Part shown: positions 9,269-17,922 of the stretch, piece after piece | Position numbering within the stretch: the first letter of the stretch is position 1 | How the letters are laid out: every line of letters begins with the position of its first letter | NCBI RefSeq assembly: GCF_036245865.1 | Contig: NZ_BTTW01000002.1 | Location: 1,364,001 to 1,428,000 of the forward strand | Origin: Corallococcus caeni | GTDB lineage: Bacteria; Myxococcota; Myxococcia; Myxococcales; Myxococcaceae | DNA length: 64,000 nucleotides | Reading direction: 5' to 3' | The notes under the pieces: model-generated | What the model saw: the letters and a program-made list of their open reading frames with translations, nothing else | Database searches by the model: none | What the model was told of the DNA's origin: nothing | Position numbers and translations under genes: made by a program

Positions 9269-10489
9269 ATGACCCGTCGCATTGGGGGCGCCGGAACAGG
9301 CCCATCGCCGCTCTCGCGGTCCGCAGGCACACCTCCTCCTCCGCCCAAGGCGGCGCAGAAGAACACGGCCGCGACCGAGCCCAGCAACCTCCGCGAGGCC
9401 CGCTACGAGAGCCGCTTCGAGGAAGCGGACACCGCCCGTCCCAAGCCCCAGGCGGAGGGCGCCAAGGCCGGTGCCGCGGCCGGCGCCAAGGCCGGTGCCG
9501 GGGCGAGCCAGGACACCTCGAAGCTGGGCGCGGACGTCCGCAAGACCCTGGATGAGCAGCTCGCGCTCCATCCGAAGAACAGCGCGGCCTGCAAGACGCT
9601 CAACGCGCTCGCCGCCTCCCCCGGCTTCCAGGGGATGAAGCCGGCGGATCAGCAGAAGCTGCTGCGCTACGTGGGCGGCACCAACCGCGACCTGTCCGGG
9701 CCCGCGCGCGCGGCGCTGGACAAGAAGCTGGGCACCGACGCCTACAAGAAGGCGGACGCGGGCAAGCAGACCGCGCAGCTCCAGAAGTTCCTCACCGACC
9801 AGCCGGCCACGCCGGACGTGGTGTCGCCCCAGAAGGACGCCTTCAAGGACAAGCGGCTGCCGTACAAGCTGCACGGGCCCACGAAGGCGAAGGACATCGA
9901 GTTCCAGGGCGGCAAGGCCGACGCCGTGAAGTACGAGGTGGAGGTGGACGGCAGGAAGATCCCCGTCTACCTGCCCAAGAAGATGGACAAGACCACCACC
10001 CACAGCATCGACGAGGTGGCCAAGGGGCTCGCCGCGCTGCCCAAGTCCAGCCGCGCGCTCGTCAAGGAGGTGCTGGTCGAGGGCAAGCCGAACCCCGACG
10101 ACGCCTACTGGGCCAAGGAGTACAACGACCCCAACTTCTCCTCGTACATGACGGCCGGCGCCGACGGCGTCATCAACGTCTATCCGAGCAAGCCGAAGCA
10201 GTCGCAGGACTACCTCGACGGCACGATGATCCACGAGACGGGCCACACGCTCTCCATGAAGACGTGGGGCTCCGACGACAGCGACAAGCGCTGGGATGGC
10301 TGGAAGGCCGCGGTGAAGAGCGACGGCATCGTGCCCTCGAAGTACGCGAAGGCGTCCGTGGGCGAGGACTTCGGCGAGACGCTCCAGCTCTACCAGCAGG
10401 TGAAGGGCACGTCGCAGGAGGCGGAGGTCCGGGCGATGATGCCCGAGCGCTTCAAGATCATCGACTCACTGGTCGCCGGGAAACCGTGA
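9269..10489 (+). CDS. HExxH zinc metallopeptidase, possible secreted effector
   Basis: A 406-residue protein without a classical signal peptide. The first 80 residues are low-complexity (Pro, Ala, Gly, Lys), followed by a helical module (about 85-185) and a catalytic domain with HETGH (His322, Glu323, His326) and, 40 residues later, GEDFGETLQLY, which supplies the third ligand Glu and a Tyr as in gluzincins of the anthrax-lethal-factor type. Start ATG 9269 follows CAGGA. Two small genes follow closely (28-base gap, then an overlap), suggesting one transcript. The disordered N-terminus, helical module and toxin-type peptidase domain resemble polymorphic effector architecture, but this is inference; a housekeeping peptidase cannot be excluded. 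Confidence 0.8.
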   Translation: MTRRIGGAGTGPSPLSRSAGTPPPPPKAAQKNTAATEPSNLREARYESRFEEADTARPKPQAEGAKAGAAAGAKAGAGASQDTSKLGADVRKTLDEQLALHPKNSAACKTLNALAASPGFQGMKPADQQKLLRYVGGTNRDLSGPARAALDKKLGTDAYKKADAGKQTAQLQKFLTDQPATPDVVSPQKDAFKDKRLPYKLHGPTKAKDIEFQGGKADAVKYEVEVDGRKIPVYLPKKMDKTTTHSIDEVAKGLAALPKSSRALVKEVLVEGKPNPDDAYWAKEYNDPNFSSYMTAGADGVINVYPSKPKQSQDYLDGTMIHETGHTLSMKTWGSDDSDKRWDGWKAAVKSDGIVPSKYAKASVGEDFGETLQLYQQVKGTSQEAEVRAMMPERFKIIDSLVAGKP

Positions 10490-10517
10490 CGCGCGGAAAT
10501 GAGAGGAGCTTCAGGTC

Positions 10518-10763
10518 ATGAGTGAGCCCAAGCATCCGGGGACCATCCAGTTCATCGACGGCGCGACGAAGGAAGTCACCAAGACCGTCGACGCCAAGGA
10601 GGTTCCCCCCTCCATCCGCTTCGCGAAGAACGAAGCGGGCGAGCTGGTGCCGGTCGTGAAGATCGTCGCCTTCCAGGAAGGAGACCGCCGGACCCTGCGG
10701 GAGTACGGGCCGGAGGGCCAGTTCCTCCGCTCCACGGTGCAGCTGCGGAACCCCTCCCGGTGA
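10518..10763 (+). CDS. Small conserved-looking protein in metallopeptidase operon
   Basis: An 81-residue, probably cytoplasmic beta-rich protein (GTIQFIDGATKEVTKTVD, PVVKIVAFQEGDRRTLREYG). AGGAG lies upstream of ATG 10518, 28 bases after the metallopeptidase stop, and its own stop overlaps the start of the following lipoprotein gene (GTGA). The family is not recognised. Position beside a toxin-like peptidase makes an accessory or protective role conceivable, but nothing in the sequence proves it. Confidence 0.7.
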   Translation: MSEPKHPGTIQFIDGATKEVTKTVDAKEVPPSIRFAKNEAGELVPVVKIVAFQEGDRRTLREYGPEGQFLRSTVQLRNPSR

Positions 10764-11224
10764 GCCGGGGCAGGGTCCACGCCTCGCGGAGCCCCTTCGC
10801 GGCGCTGGTGGTCGCCAGCGCGCTCGCCTGCACCCGCCCCGCCGCGGCGCCGCCCCCGCCCGCGGCGGCGCCCGAGCAGCCCGCACCGCCCGCACCGCCC
10901 GCACCGCCCTCGCGACCCCTGGTCGCGCCGGGCATCTACAACGGCCGGCCGCCGCGCCACGTGGGCCTGTTGCAGTTGAAGGTGCGGGAGGACGGGACCG
11001 CGACCCTCCTCTACGTCGTGTCCGTCCACCTGCCTCCCGTGGAACTGGAGCGCCGGGAGGTGCGGCTGGAGCCGGGGCCGGAGGGCCGCGTCTGTCTGAG
11101 CCCGGAGCCCGAAGCGCTGGAGCCTTGTCTGACGCTCGCCCCGGACGGGAGCTTGAACGTCCGGACCCGCGAGGAGGACGCGGAAGGACTCCCCGTCCTC
11201 CTGCGGCGTGAGCCCTCGCCGTAG
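10760..11224 (+). CDS. Proline-rich lipoprotein
   Basis: A 154-residue lipoprotein started by GTG 10760, which overlaps the previous stop by four bases and so is probably translationally coupled. The lipobox is in ASALAC. A Pro/Ala linker with repeated PAPPAPPAPP (about residues 30-52) leads into a beta-rich C-terminal domain (HVGLLQLKVREDGTATLLYV ... RREVRLEPGPEGRVCL). The linker would hold the domain away from the membrane. Third gene of the 9269-11224 run. A weak stem-loop follows at about 11229-11246. Confidence 0.7.
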   Translation: MSRGRVHASRSPFAALVVASALACTRPAAAPPPPAAAPEQPAPPAPPAPPSRPLVAPGIYNGRPPRHVGLLQLKVREDGTATLLYVVSVHLPPVELERREVRLEPGPEGRVCLSPEPEALEPCLTLAPDGSLNVRTREEDAEGLPVLLRREPSP

Positions 11225-11314
11225 CCCTGCCGGGGGAAGACCTCCGGCGGCGGGGGAAGGTGTTTCAGTTCGTGGGTGTTTGCGCCGTCAGGAGGCCGAT
11301 CCGAAGGAAAGACC

Positions 11315-11676
11315 ATGTCCCCTGCCCGCCGCCCCTACGACGATGACGCGGAGCTCACGCGACGCGGTACGTGCTGGAGCACTGCGGCGAGCTCATCACC
11401 CCCTTTGAGCACCGGGTGCGAAGGTCCCTCCTGATTCGCTACGAGGAGCGGCCCCTGCTGGAGCCTCCGAGGGTTCGCCAGGGGTACTTCCTGGACGACC
11501 TGGAGGTGAACGCGGCCCTCGAGGGTGGCATGCCGGCGTTCCTTCGAGGGGGGCGGGACCGCATCCTGAGGGAGCACGCGGACACGGTGTTCATCCACCG
11601 GTGTGAGCGGTGCCGGAGCATCCTGGCGACACCCCGGGCGCGGCAGTGCCTGTGGTGCGGCCATGACTGGCATTGA
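11315..11676 (+). pseudogene. Zinc-ribbon protein gene with apparent frameshift
   Basis: ATG 11315 follows GGAA and opens a plausible N-terminus (MSPARRPYDDDAELTRR), but this frame runs into unrelated residues. From about 11365 the natural continuation lies in another frame (RYVLEHCGELITPFEHRVRR ... ) and runs to the stop at 11676. That second frame has a TGA at 11344 and no good start of its own except a GTG at 11371. The C-terminus has a Cys4 zinc-ribbon-like pattern, C-x2-C-x11-C-x2-C in RCERCRSILATP...CLWCGHDWH. A one-base indel near the ACGCGACGCGG repeat at about 11357-11367 would join the two halves into a protein of about 120 residues. Either a sequencing error or a recent inactivation. 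Confidence 0.6.
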
Positions 11677-11929
11677 CGACGGAAGCGGTCAGGGGGCTTT
11701 CGGCGGCTCGGCCGCGGGCAGGGCGGGCGCGGCGGCGGGGCGGGCGACACGGGTGACACGACCGCCACGATGTTCCCGGAACTGGCTCCGCTCGACTTCG
11801 CCATGGCGCTCCCCCTGGCTGGACGCGCGAAGGTTGGCCCAGGGCTTCACCCACCCCCAACGGCCCCCGGTCAACACGCCTCGACCCCTCGGTGCGCGCG
11901 GCGTCCTGCCGTCCTCGACAGGCCAGGCG

Positions 11930-13603
11930 TCAGGCCGGCGCGGCGGTCGCCTCGCTGTCACGCGGTGAGAGTGCGTGGACGCTGTCCAGCGCGCGCGCCA
12001 CGTCCGCGTCATGCGTGACGACCACCAGGCCACGCCCGTGTGCCTTCATCCCATCGAGGTCTCGCATCACGCGCGCGGCGGTGCGCGGATCCAGGTGCTC
12101 GGTGGGCTCATCCAGCAGGAGCCAGGGGGCCTCTGAAAGCCAGGCGCGCGCGAGGAGGACGCGCCGTCTCTCGCCTCCCGAGAGGGCCTCGCCGCCGCGG
12201 CCGAGGGGCGTGTCGAGCCCCTGCGGCTGCCGCGCGTACCAGTCCCCCAGACCTGCCTTGTGAAGCGCCGCGACGGCCTCGTCGTCGGTGAGCGTCGCGC
12301 GCACGACCCGGAGGTTCTCCCGCAGGGTGGTGTCGAAGAGGTGCGCATCCTCGGCCGAGCAGTGCAGCAGCTCGACCCGGCGTTGCTCGCTCACGTCCGC
12401 CAACGAAACCTCGCCGAGCTTCACCACTCCCGCCTTCGCAGGGAGGTGCCCCGCCAGGCTGAGCAGCAGCGTCGTCTTCCCGCTCCCGCTGGGCCCGGTG
12501 AGGGCGAGCGACCTGCCTCGACGCACGGTGAGGTTGATACCCGAGACCGCCGCGCTTCGGTCCGGCCAGCCGCACGCGAGCCCCTCCGCGCGCAGGTGGG
12601 CCGCCGGAGCGGGGGAGGGGAGCGCGGTGGCCGGGTGCTCCGCCTCGGGCATCTCGAGGAACGGAAGCAGCCGCCGGGCCGCCTCGGTCGAGCGCAGCAG
12701 CTGGGTCAGCGCCGCGGGCATGGACTGGAGGGCCTCGAACGCACCGAGCGGCACGAGCACGACGACACAGAGCTCCACCTGCGAGAGCGCTCCGCGTCCA
12801 AGCGCCGCGAAGCCGAGGACGAGCGCCGCCCCCACGCTCGCGCTCCACGCGCCGTGCATCAGGAAGGTCGCGGCGGCGGTCCATCGGGCAGCCCGCGCGG
12901 AGAGCCGCTCCAGAGACAGGTCGTCCGCGCGCAGCGCTCCCAGCAACACCCGCGCCTGTCCCGAAACCTTCCACTCCGCCGCGCCTTCGAGCAGCTCCAG
13001 CGCGGTGGCCAGCTGATGCGACCGGGTGTCCGACGACGCCTTCTCCAGGAGGGCCAGCGCGCGCGCACCCATCCAGGGTGCCACGCCCCCCGCGATGGCC
13101 AGGCTCACCGCCAGGGCCCCCGCCGCCGCCGGAAGGAAGAAGGCGAGCAGGACGACGCTGCCGACGCCGACACCCACCGCGATGGCCATGGGCACGAGCG
13201 CGCGGATGACCGCCTCGCCCACCGCATCCACGTCGCCACCGAGCCTCGCGACGAGGTCCCCGCGCTTGAGGCCCAGGACCCGGGTGAGCGGCCCGCGCGC
13301 GAGCGCGTCCACGAGCCGGGCCCTCAGCCGCGCCACGCCATGAAAGGCCACGTCGTGCGCGACGAGCCGGTGGGCGTAGCGGAGGCCCGCGCGGGAGAGC
13401 CCCAGGGCCCGCACGCCGACGATGGCGAGCGTGAGGTCGAGCACGGGCGGCATCTCGGCCGCGCGCGCGATCAGCCACGCGGACAGCGCCCCCAGCGCCG
13501 TCGACGCGAAGAGCGCGGCGGTCCCGAGCGCGACCGCGAAGCCCACCGTGCGGGGACGGAGCCCAAGCTCCGGCAGCACCTGACGCAAGGGATGACGGCT
13601 CAT
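11930..13603 (-). CDS. cydC: CydC-type subunit of thiol/heme ABC exporter
   Basis: A 557-residue half-transporter: six membrane helices in the first 300 residues and a nucleotide-binding domain with Walker A (GPSGSGKTT), signature (LSGGERRR), Walker B (LLLDEPTEH) and switch His (VTHD). CydDC exports reductants such as glutathione and cysteine (and binds heme), and is needed to assemble cytochrome bd. The start overlaps the cydD stop by four bases, so the two subunits are translationally coupled. Last gene of the cydABDC unit; 253 bases with no clear gene lie downstream. Confidence 0.92.
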   Translation of the reverse strand: MSRHPLRQVLPELGLRPRTVGFAVALGTAALFASTALGALSAWLIARAAEMPPVLDLTLAIVGVRALGLSRAGLRYAHRLVAHDVAFHGVARLRARLVDALARGPLTRVLGLKRGDLVARLGGDVDAVGEAVIRALVPMAIAVGVGVGSVVLLAFFLPAAAGALAVSLAIAGGVAPWMGARALALLEKASSDTRSHQLATALELLEGAAEWKVSGQARVLLGALRADDLSLERLSARAARWTAAATFLMHGAWSASVGAALVLGFAALGRGALSQVELCVVVLVPLGAFEALQSMPAALTQLLRSTEAARRLLPFLEMPEAEHPATALPSPAPAAHLRAEGLACGWPDRSAAVSGINLTVRRGRSLALTGPSGSGKTTLLLSLAGHLPAKAGVVKLGEVSLADVSEQRRVELLHCSAEDAHLFDTTLRENLRVVRATLTDDEAVAALHKAGLGDWYARQPQGLDTPLGRGGEALSGGERRRVLLARAWLSEAPWLLLDEPTEHLDPRTAARVMRDLDGMKAHGRGLVVVTHDADVARALDSVHALSPRDSEATAAPA

Positions 13604-15282
13604 GCGGCCTCCGCGAGGGTGTCCGGGGAAGGGGCTTGCGAGTGGAGCGTGAGGACCTCGTCCGCGATGGCCAGCGTTCGCGCGCGGTGGCTGACCAGCA
13701 GGAGGGTCGTCCCCTGCCGGGCGCGCCGCTTCAGCGCTTCGAGGACGCGCTGCTCGGAGACTTCATCCAGGTGCGCCGTGGGCTCGTCCAGGAGCAGCAG
13801 CCGCTCGTCGCCCGCGAGGACCCGGGTGAGCGCGAGCCGCTGCCGCTGCCCGAGCGAGAGCCCCTGGCCGTCCCGCCCCAGCTGCGTGTCCCAGCCTTCG
13901 GGCAGCCGCGCGACGACGGCATCGAAGCCGGTGGCCTCCGCGGCGGCCGACAGGGCGGAGTCCGCGATCACGCGCCCCCGGCAGACGCTCTCGCGCACCG
14001 TGCCAGGCTCCAGATGGAGCCGCTGGGGCAGCCACGCGAGCTGGGCCCAGTAAGTCGTCAGGTCGAGCGACCCGAGCGGGAGCGCCGCCGCGCCTTCGGG
14101 CCGCAGGAAGACGCCCCCGCGCGTGGGCGGCAGGAGCCCGAGCACCACCGCCAGGGCCGTGCTCTTGCCCGCGCCGCTCTCCCCTCGCAACCCGAGGATG
14201 CGGCCCTGTCCCAACGGCAGCGCGAACGACAGCCCCTCCGGTGCGTGGCACCCGGCGTCGCGCGTGGCGACCGAGACGTCCCGCAGCTCCAGCGTCCCCG
14301 AGGTGAGCGGGGGCGCCGCGAGCGTGCCGCGCGCGGGCTGGGGGGCTTCGAGCCGCGCGATGGCCTGCGCCGCCGCCTCGGCGCCCTCCGCGGACGCGTG
14401 GAAGAGCGCGCCCACCTGACGCAGCGGCGCGTAGACCTCGGGCGCGAGCAACAGCACGAAGAGGCCCGTCTCCAGCGGCATCGCGCCTTCGAGCAGCCGC
14501 AGGCCGATCCCCACCGCCACACTGGCAATCGAAAGCGTGGCGATGAGCTCCAGCACGAAGCTGGAGAGGAAGGCGCGCCGCAGCGCCTGGAGCGTGGTCC
14601 GCGCGTGCGCCTCGCTCAGCCGAAGGACCTGGGCCGCGACGCCCCGGTGCCGGCCGAGCGCCCGCAGCGTGGCGAGCCCGGTGATGAGGTCCAGCACCCG
14701 CGCGCTCAGCTGCTGCATGCTCGCGAGCTGCCGCACCGTGGCCTCGCGCGTGAAGCGGCCCACCAGGACCATGAAGAGCGGGATGAGCGGCAGCGAGCCC
14801 GCCATCAGGACCGCGGAGACCGGATCCGCGCGCCACACACAGACGAGCAGGGCCGGCGTCGCCAGCGCCGTGAGCAGCAGCTGCGGCACGTAGCCTTCGA
14901 GATACGGCTGCAGCGCGTCCAGCCCACGCGTCGCCAGCTCCACCTGCGCCACCCCGCCGGCCGAAGTGCCGTCCCGCTCCGACCGGGACGCCAGCCGCGC
15001 GAGCAGGCCTGCTCGCAGCTGCGCGATGACCCGGTGCGCGCTCCGCTTCCCCGTCCACTCCTGGAGCCCCGCCAGCGCCGCGCGCAGCAGCCACACGCCG
15101 CCCAGCCAGAGGAGGGCTTCGGGGCCTGCGGCCACCTCGCGCGCATGCCCCAGCAGCCGCGCCAGCCCCCGCGCCTGCAGGACCGTGAGCGCGACCATCC
15201 CGAGCCCCAGGCCCGCGGTGAGCAGCACGTAGCGCCGCGCGGCGCTCGCGTGCCGCAGGAGCTTCGGGTCGAGCGGCTTCAT
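13600..15282 (-). CDS. cydD: CydD-type subunit of thiol/heme ABC exporter
   Basis: A 560-residue half-transporter, partner of CydC. Membrane helices fill residues 15-300. The ATPase domain has Walker A (GESGAGKST), a CydD-like signature (LSLGQRQR rather than LSGGQ), Walker B (LLLLDEPTAH) and H-loop (LLVSHR). Start ATG 15282 lies 7 bases after the cydB stop, so it is in the same transcript. Gene order A-B-D-C matches many proteobacterial cyd operons and settles which half is D. Confidence 0.92.
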   Translation of the reverse strand: MKPLDPKLLRHASAARRYVLLTAGLGLGMVALTVLQARGLARLLGHAREVAAGPEALLWLGGVWLLRAALAGLQEWTGKRSAHRVIAQLRAGLLARLASRSERDGTSAGGVAQVELATRGLDALQPYLEGYVPQLLLTALATPALLVCVWRADPVSAVLMAGSLPLIPLFMVLVGRFTREATVRQLASMQQLSARVLDLITGLATLRALGRHRGVAAQVLRLSEAHARTTLQALRRAFLSSFVLELIATLSIASVAVGIGLRLLEGAMPLETGLFVLLLAPEVYAPLRQVGALFHASAEGAEAAAQAIARLEAPQPARGTLAAPPLTSGTLELRDVSVATRDAGCHAPEGLSFALPLGQGRILGLRGESGAGKSTALAVVLGLLPPTRGGVFLRPEGAAALPLGSLDLTTYWAQLAWLPQRLHLEPGTVRESVCRGRVIADSALSAAAEATGFDAVVARLPEGWDTQLGRDGQGLSLGQRQRLALTRVLAGDERLLLLDEPTAHLDEVSEQRVLEALKRRARQGTTLLLVSHRARTLAIADEVLTLHSQAPSPDTLAEAA

Positions 15283-15289
15283 GGGACGC

Positions 15290-16297
15290 TCAGCCCTCTC
15301 CCAGCGCCGGGGTGAGCTCGTCGACGGTGACGCGCTGGCGGAAGACCCAGTACGTCCAGCCCTGGTAGGCCAGCACGAACGGCACCAGCGCGACGGCGAC
15401 GTAGGTCATGATCCGCAGCGTGTAGGGGGTGCTCGACGCGTTGTGGACGGTGAGCGAGTGCGCCGGCTCCAGCGCCGGCATCACGTCCGGAAAGAGCGAG
15501 CCGAAGAGCAGCACCACCACGCCCGCGATGGCCAGACAGCTGAAGGTGAAGGACCAGCCCTCCCGCTCCCGCCAGACGCTCAGCGCCGCCGCCCCCAACG
15601 CCAGGGCCACGAACCCCAGCACCGGCCACGTCCACGCCACCGAGTACTGCACCTGCGTCCACAGTCCGAAGGCCCCGCTGACTCCCAGCGTGGGCAGCGC
15701 CATCCGCTTCGCCCAGCCGAGCGCCCGCGTCCGCAGTGGGCCCTGGGTCTTCAGCGCGACGAAGACCGCGCCGTGGCTGAGGAAGAGCAGGGTGGTGGCC
15801 AGGCCGCCGAGCAGCGCGAAGGGGGAGAGGAGGCCGAGGAACGTCCCGGTGAACTGATGCTTCGCGTCCAGGGGGACCCCGCGCACGATGTTCGCGAAGG
15901 CGACGCCCCAGAGCAGCGCGGGCACCCACGACCCCACCTGGATGGCCTGCTCCCAGCGGCGCTGCCACAGGGGGCTGTCCAGCTTGGCCCGGAACTCGAG
16001 CCCGATGCCGCGCACGATCAACGCGACGAGGATGAGGAAGAGCGGCAGGTAGAAGCCGGAGAAGAGCGTCGCGTACCACTCCGGGAAGGCCGCGAACGTC
16101 GCGCCGCCGGCGGTGAGCAGCCACACCTCATTGCCATCCCAGACCGGGCCAATCGTGCGCAGCACCGCGCGGCGCTCCGCCGGGGTCTTGCCCAGGATGG
16201 AGAGCCACATCCCCACGCCGAAGTCGAAACCTTCGAGCACGAGGTAGCCCGTCCACAGGACCGCGATGAGACAGAACCAGAGTGTATTCAGTTCCAT
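15290..16297 (-). CDS. cydB: Cytochrome bd oxidase subunit II
   Basis: A 335-residue integral membrane protein that begins in typical CydB style (LWFCLIAVLWTGYLVLEGFD, then FGVGMWLSILG) and includes the DGNEVWLLTAGGA stretch of the family. About nine membrane helices. With CydA it makes the quinol:O2 oxidoreductase that works at very low oxygen. It starts 36 bases downstream of the cydA stop. The stop lies 7 bases before cydD. Confidence 0.95.
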   Translation of the reverse strand: MELNTLWFCLIAVLWTGYLVLEGFDFGVGMWLSILGKTPAERRAVLRTIGPVWDGNEVWLLTAGGATFAAFPEWYATLFSGFYLPLFLILVALIVRGIGLEFRAKLDSPLWQRRWEQAIQVGSWVPALLWGVAFANIVRGVPLDAKHQFTGTFLGLLSPFALLGGLATTLLFLSHGAVFVALKTQGPLRTRALGWAKRMALPTLGVSGAFGLWTQVQYSVAWTWPVLGFVALALGAAALSVWREREGWSFTFSCLAIAGVVVLLFGSLFPDVMPALEPAHSLTVHNASSTPYTLRIMTYVAVALVPFVLAYQGWTYWVFRQRVTVDELTPALGEG

Positions 16298-16333
16298 GAT
16301 TTTCTATCGATGTCAGGCAAGAGGGGCCGGAGC

Positions 16334-17785
16334 TCAGTAGCCAAACGAGAGCGGCGCGGTTTCAGGGTGGCTGTCTTCGCTCGCGACGGGTGCCGGATGT
16401 TTCAGGCTCGCACGGACGAAGTGCCGCATCAGGTAGAACCAGACCGCCGCCAGCGCCCCGTAGACGCAGGTGAAGCCAATCAGCGTCGTCCACACCATGG
16501 CGGGCGACACGGCGGTGGACACGCCGCTGGCCGTCAACAGGCGGAGCGCGTCCACCCCGTTGGGATTGGGGGCCACCAGCCAGGGCTGCCGTCCCATCTC
16601 GGTGAAGATCCAGCCAAAGGAACACGCGAGGAACGGGGTGGGCAGCGCCGCGAGGCTGAGCCGGGCGAGCCGCTCCGAGTTGCTCGCCACGCCTCCCCGC
16701 GTGAGCCAGAACCCGACCAGCGCCAGCGCCGCGCTCCCCACGCCCAGGCCAATCATCAGGCGGAAGGACCAGTAGGTGACGGCGAGGTTCGGCGCGTAGT
16801 CCTGACCCGCGCCGTAGCGCTCCTCGTAGCGCTTCTGGACGTCGTTGACGCCCTCCAGCGGTGCCTGGAAATCACCGCTCGCGAGGAAGGACGTGAGGCC
16901 GGGAAGCTCCAGCAGGTGGCGCACGCCCCGGCAGTCGTTGTTCAGGTCTCCCACCGCGAGCAGCGAGAAGGGCGCCCCCGCGCGGCCGTCGCAGAGCGCC
17001 TCGGCCGCGGCCATCTTCATGGGCTGCTGCTGGAACATCAGCTTCGCCTGGGCATCCCCGCTCACCGCCACGCCGAGGCCGGAGACGATGACGGTGACGA
17101 GCCCGAGCCGCAGCCCGCCGCGAAAGGTCTGGGCCTCCGTCGCTTCACCTGCCTGGCTCGAGCGCACCATCAGCCAGCCGCAGATGCCCGCCACGAAGGT
17201 GCCCGCGACCAGGAAGGCGGAGGTCACCGTGTGGGGGAAGGCCACGAGCGCCGTGTTGTTGGTCAACACCGCCACGATGTCCGTCATCTCCGCGCGCCCG
17301 GTGGCGGGGTTGAAGTGCGCCCCGACGGGGTGCTGCATGAAGGAGTTGGCCGCGAGGATGAAGTAGGCCGAGAGGTTCACGGCGAAGGCCACCAGCCAGA
17401 TGGAGGCGAGGTGCAGCCCGCGCGGCAGCTGCTTCCAGCCGAAGATCCAGAGGCCCAGGAAGGTGGATTCGATGAAGAAGGCCGCCAGCGCTTCCATCGC
17501 GAGCGGGGCGCCGAACACGTCGCCCACGAAGCGCGCGTACTCGCTCCAGTTCATTCCGAACTGGAACTCCTGGACGATGCCCGTCACCACGCCGAGCGCG
17601 AAGTTGATCAGGAAGAGCTTGCCGAAGAGCCGCGTCAGCCGGAGCCATGCCGGCTTGCGCGTCACCACCCAGAGTGTCTGGAGCAGCGCGACGAGCGGTG
17701 CGAGCCCGATGGTGAGCGGGACGAAGATGAAGTGATAGACCGTGGTGATTCCGAACTGCCATCGCGCGAGTTCAAGGCTGGTCAT
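16334..17785 (-). CDS. cydA: Cytochrome bd oxidase subunit I
   Basis: A 483-residue heme-binding subunit. Visible landmarks: an N-terminal heme-ligand His in TTVYHFIFVPLTIG (the position of E. coli His19), a second His in AFPHTVTSAFLV (His186 position), Met in FTEMGRQPWL (Met393 position), and Lys and Glu in PMKMAAAEA (quinol-site Lys252/Glu257 positions). The Q-loop after that is much shorter than in E. coli, placing it in the short-Q-loop class. No strong ribosome site precedes ATG 17785. hemN lies 137 bases upstream on the same strand, which would tie heme supply to oxidase synthesis. Confidence 0.95.
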   Translation of the reverse strand: MTSLELARWQFGITTVYHFIFVPLTIGLAPLVALLQTLWVVTRKPAWLRLTRLFGKLFLINFALGVVTGIVQEFQFGMNWSEYARFVGDVFGAPLAMEALAAFFIESTFLGLWIFGWKQLPRGLHLASIWLVAFAVNLSAYFILAANSFMQHPVGAHFNPATGRAEMTDIVAVLTNNTALVAFPHTVTSAFLVAGTFVAGICGWLMVRSSQAGEATEAQTFRGGLRLGLVTVIVSGLGVAVSGDAQAKLMFQQQPMKMAAAEALCDGRAGAPFSLLAVGDLNNDCRGVRHLLELPGLTSFLASGDFQAPLEGVNDVQKRYEERYGAGQDYAPNLAVTYWSFRLMIGLGVGSAALALVGFWLTRGGVASNSERLARLSLAALPTPFLACSFGWIFTEMGRQPWLVAPNPNGVDALRLLTASGVSTAVSPAMVWTTLIGFTCVYGALAAVWFYLMRHFVRASLKHPAPVASEDSHPETAPLSFGY

Positions 17786-17922
17786 GACGGAGGGGCGTCA
17801 TTGCAATTGCCCCGCCGTTCACGACGCCTCGGGTGCGCCCTGGAGCCTGCGCAACAGCTGCACCGCCCCCCGTGGACCCGCGCAGATTCTGCGCTCCGTC
17901 GCCAACGCGCCCGGGACCGCCG

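Noticed and set aside
11677..11929. Short frames between the zinc-ribbon gene and cydC
   Set aside because: Neither strand gives a start with ribosome site and consistent codon use.
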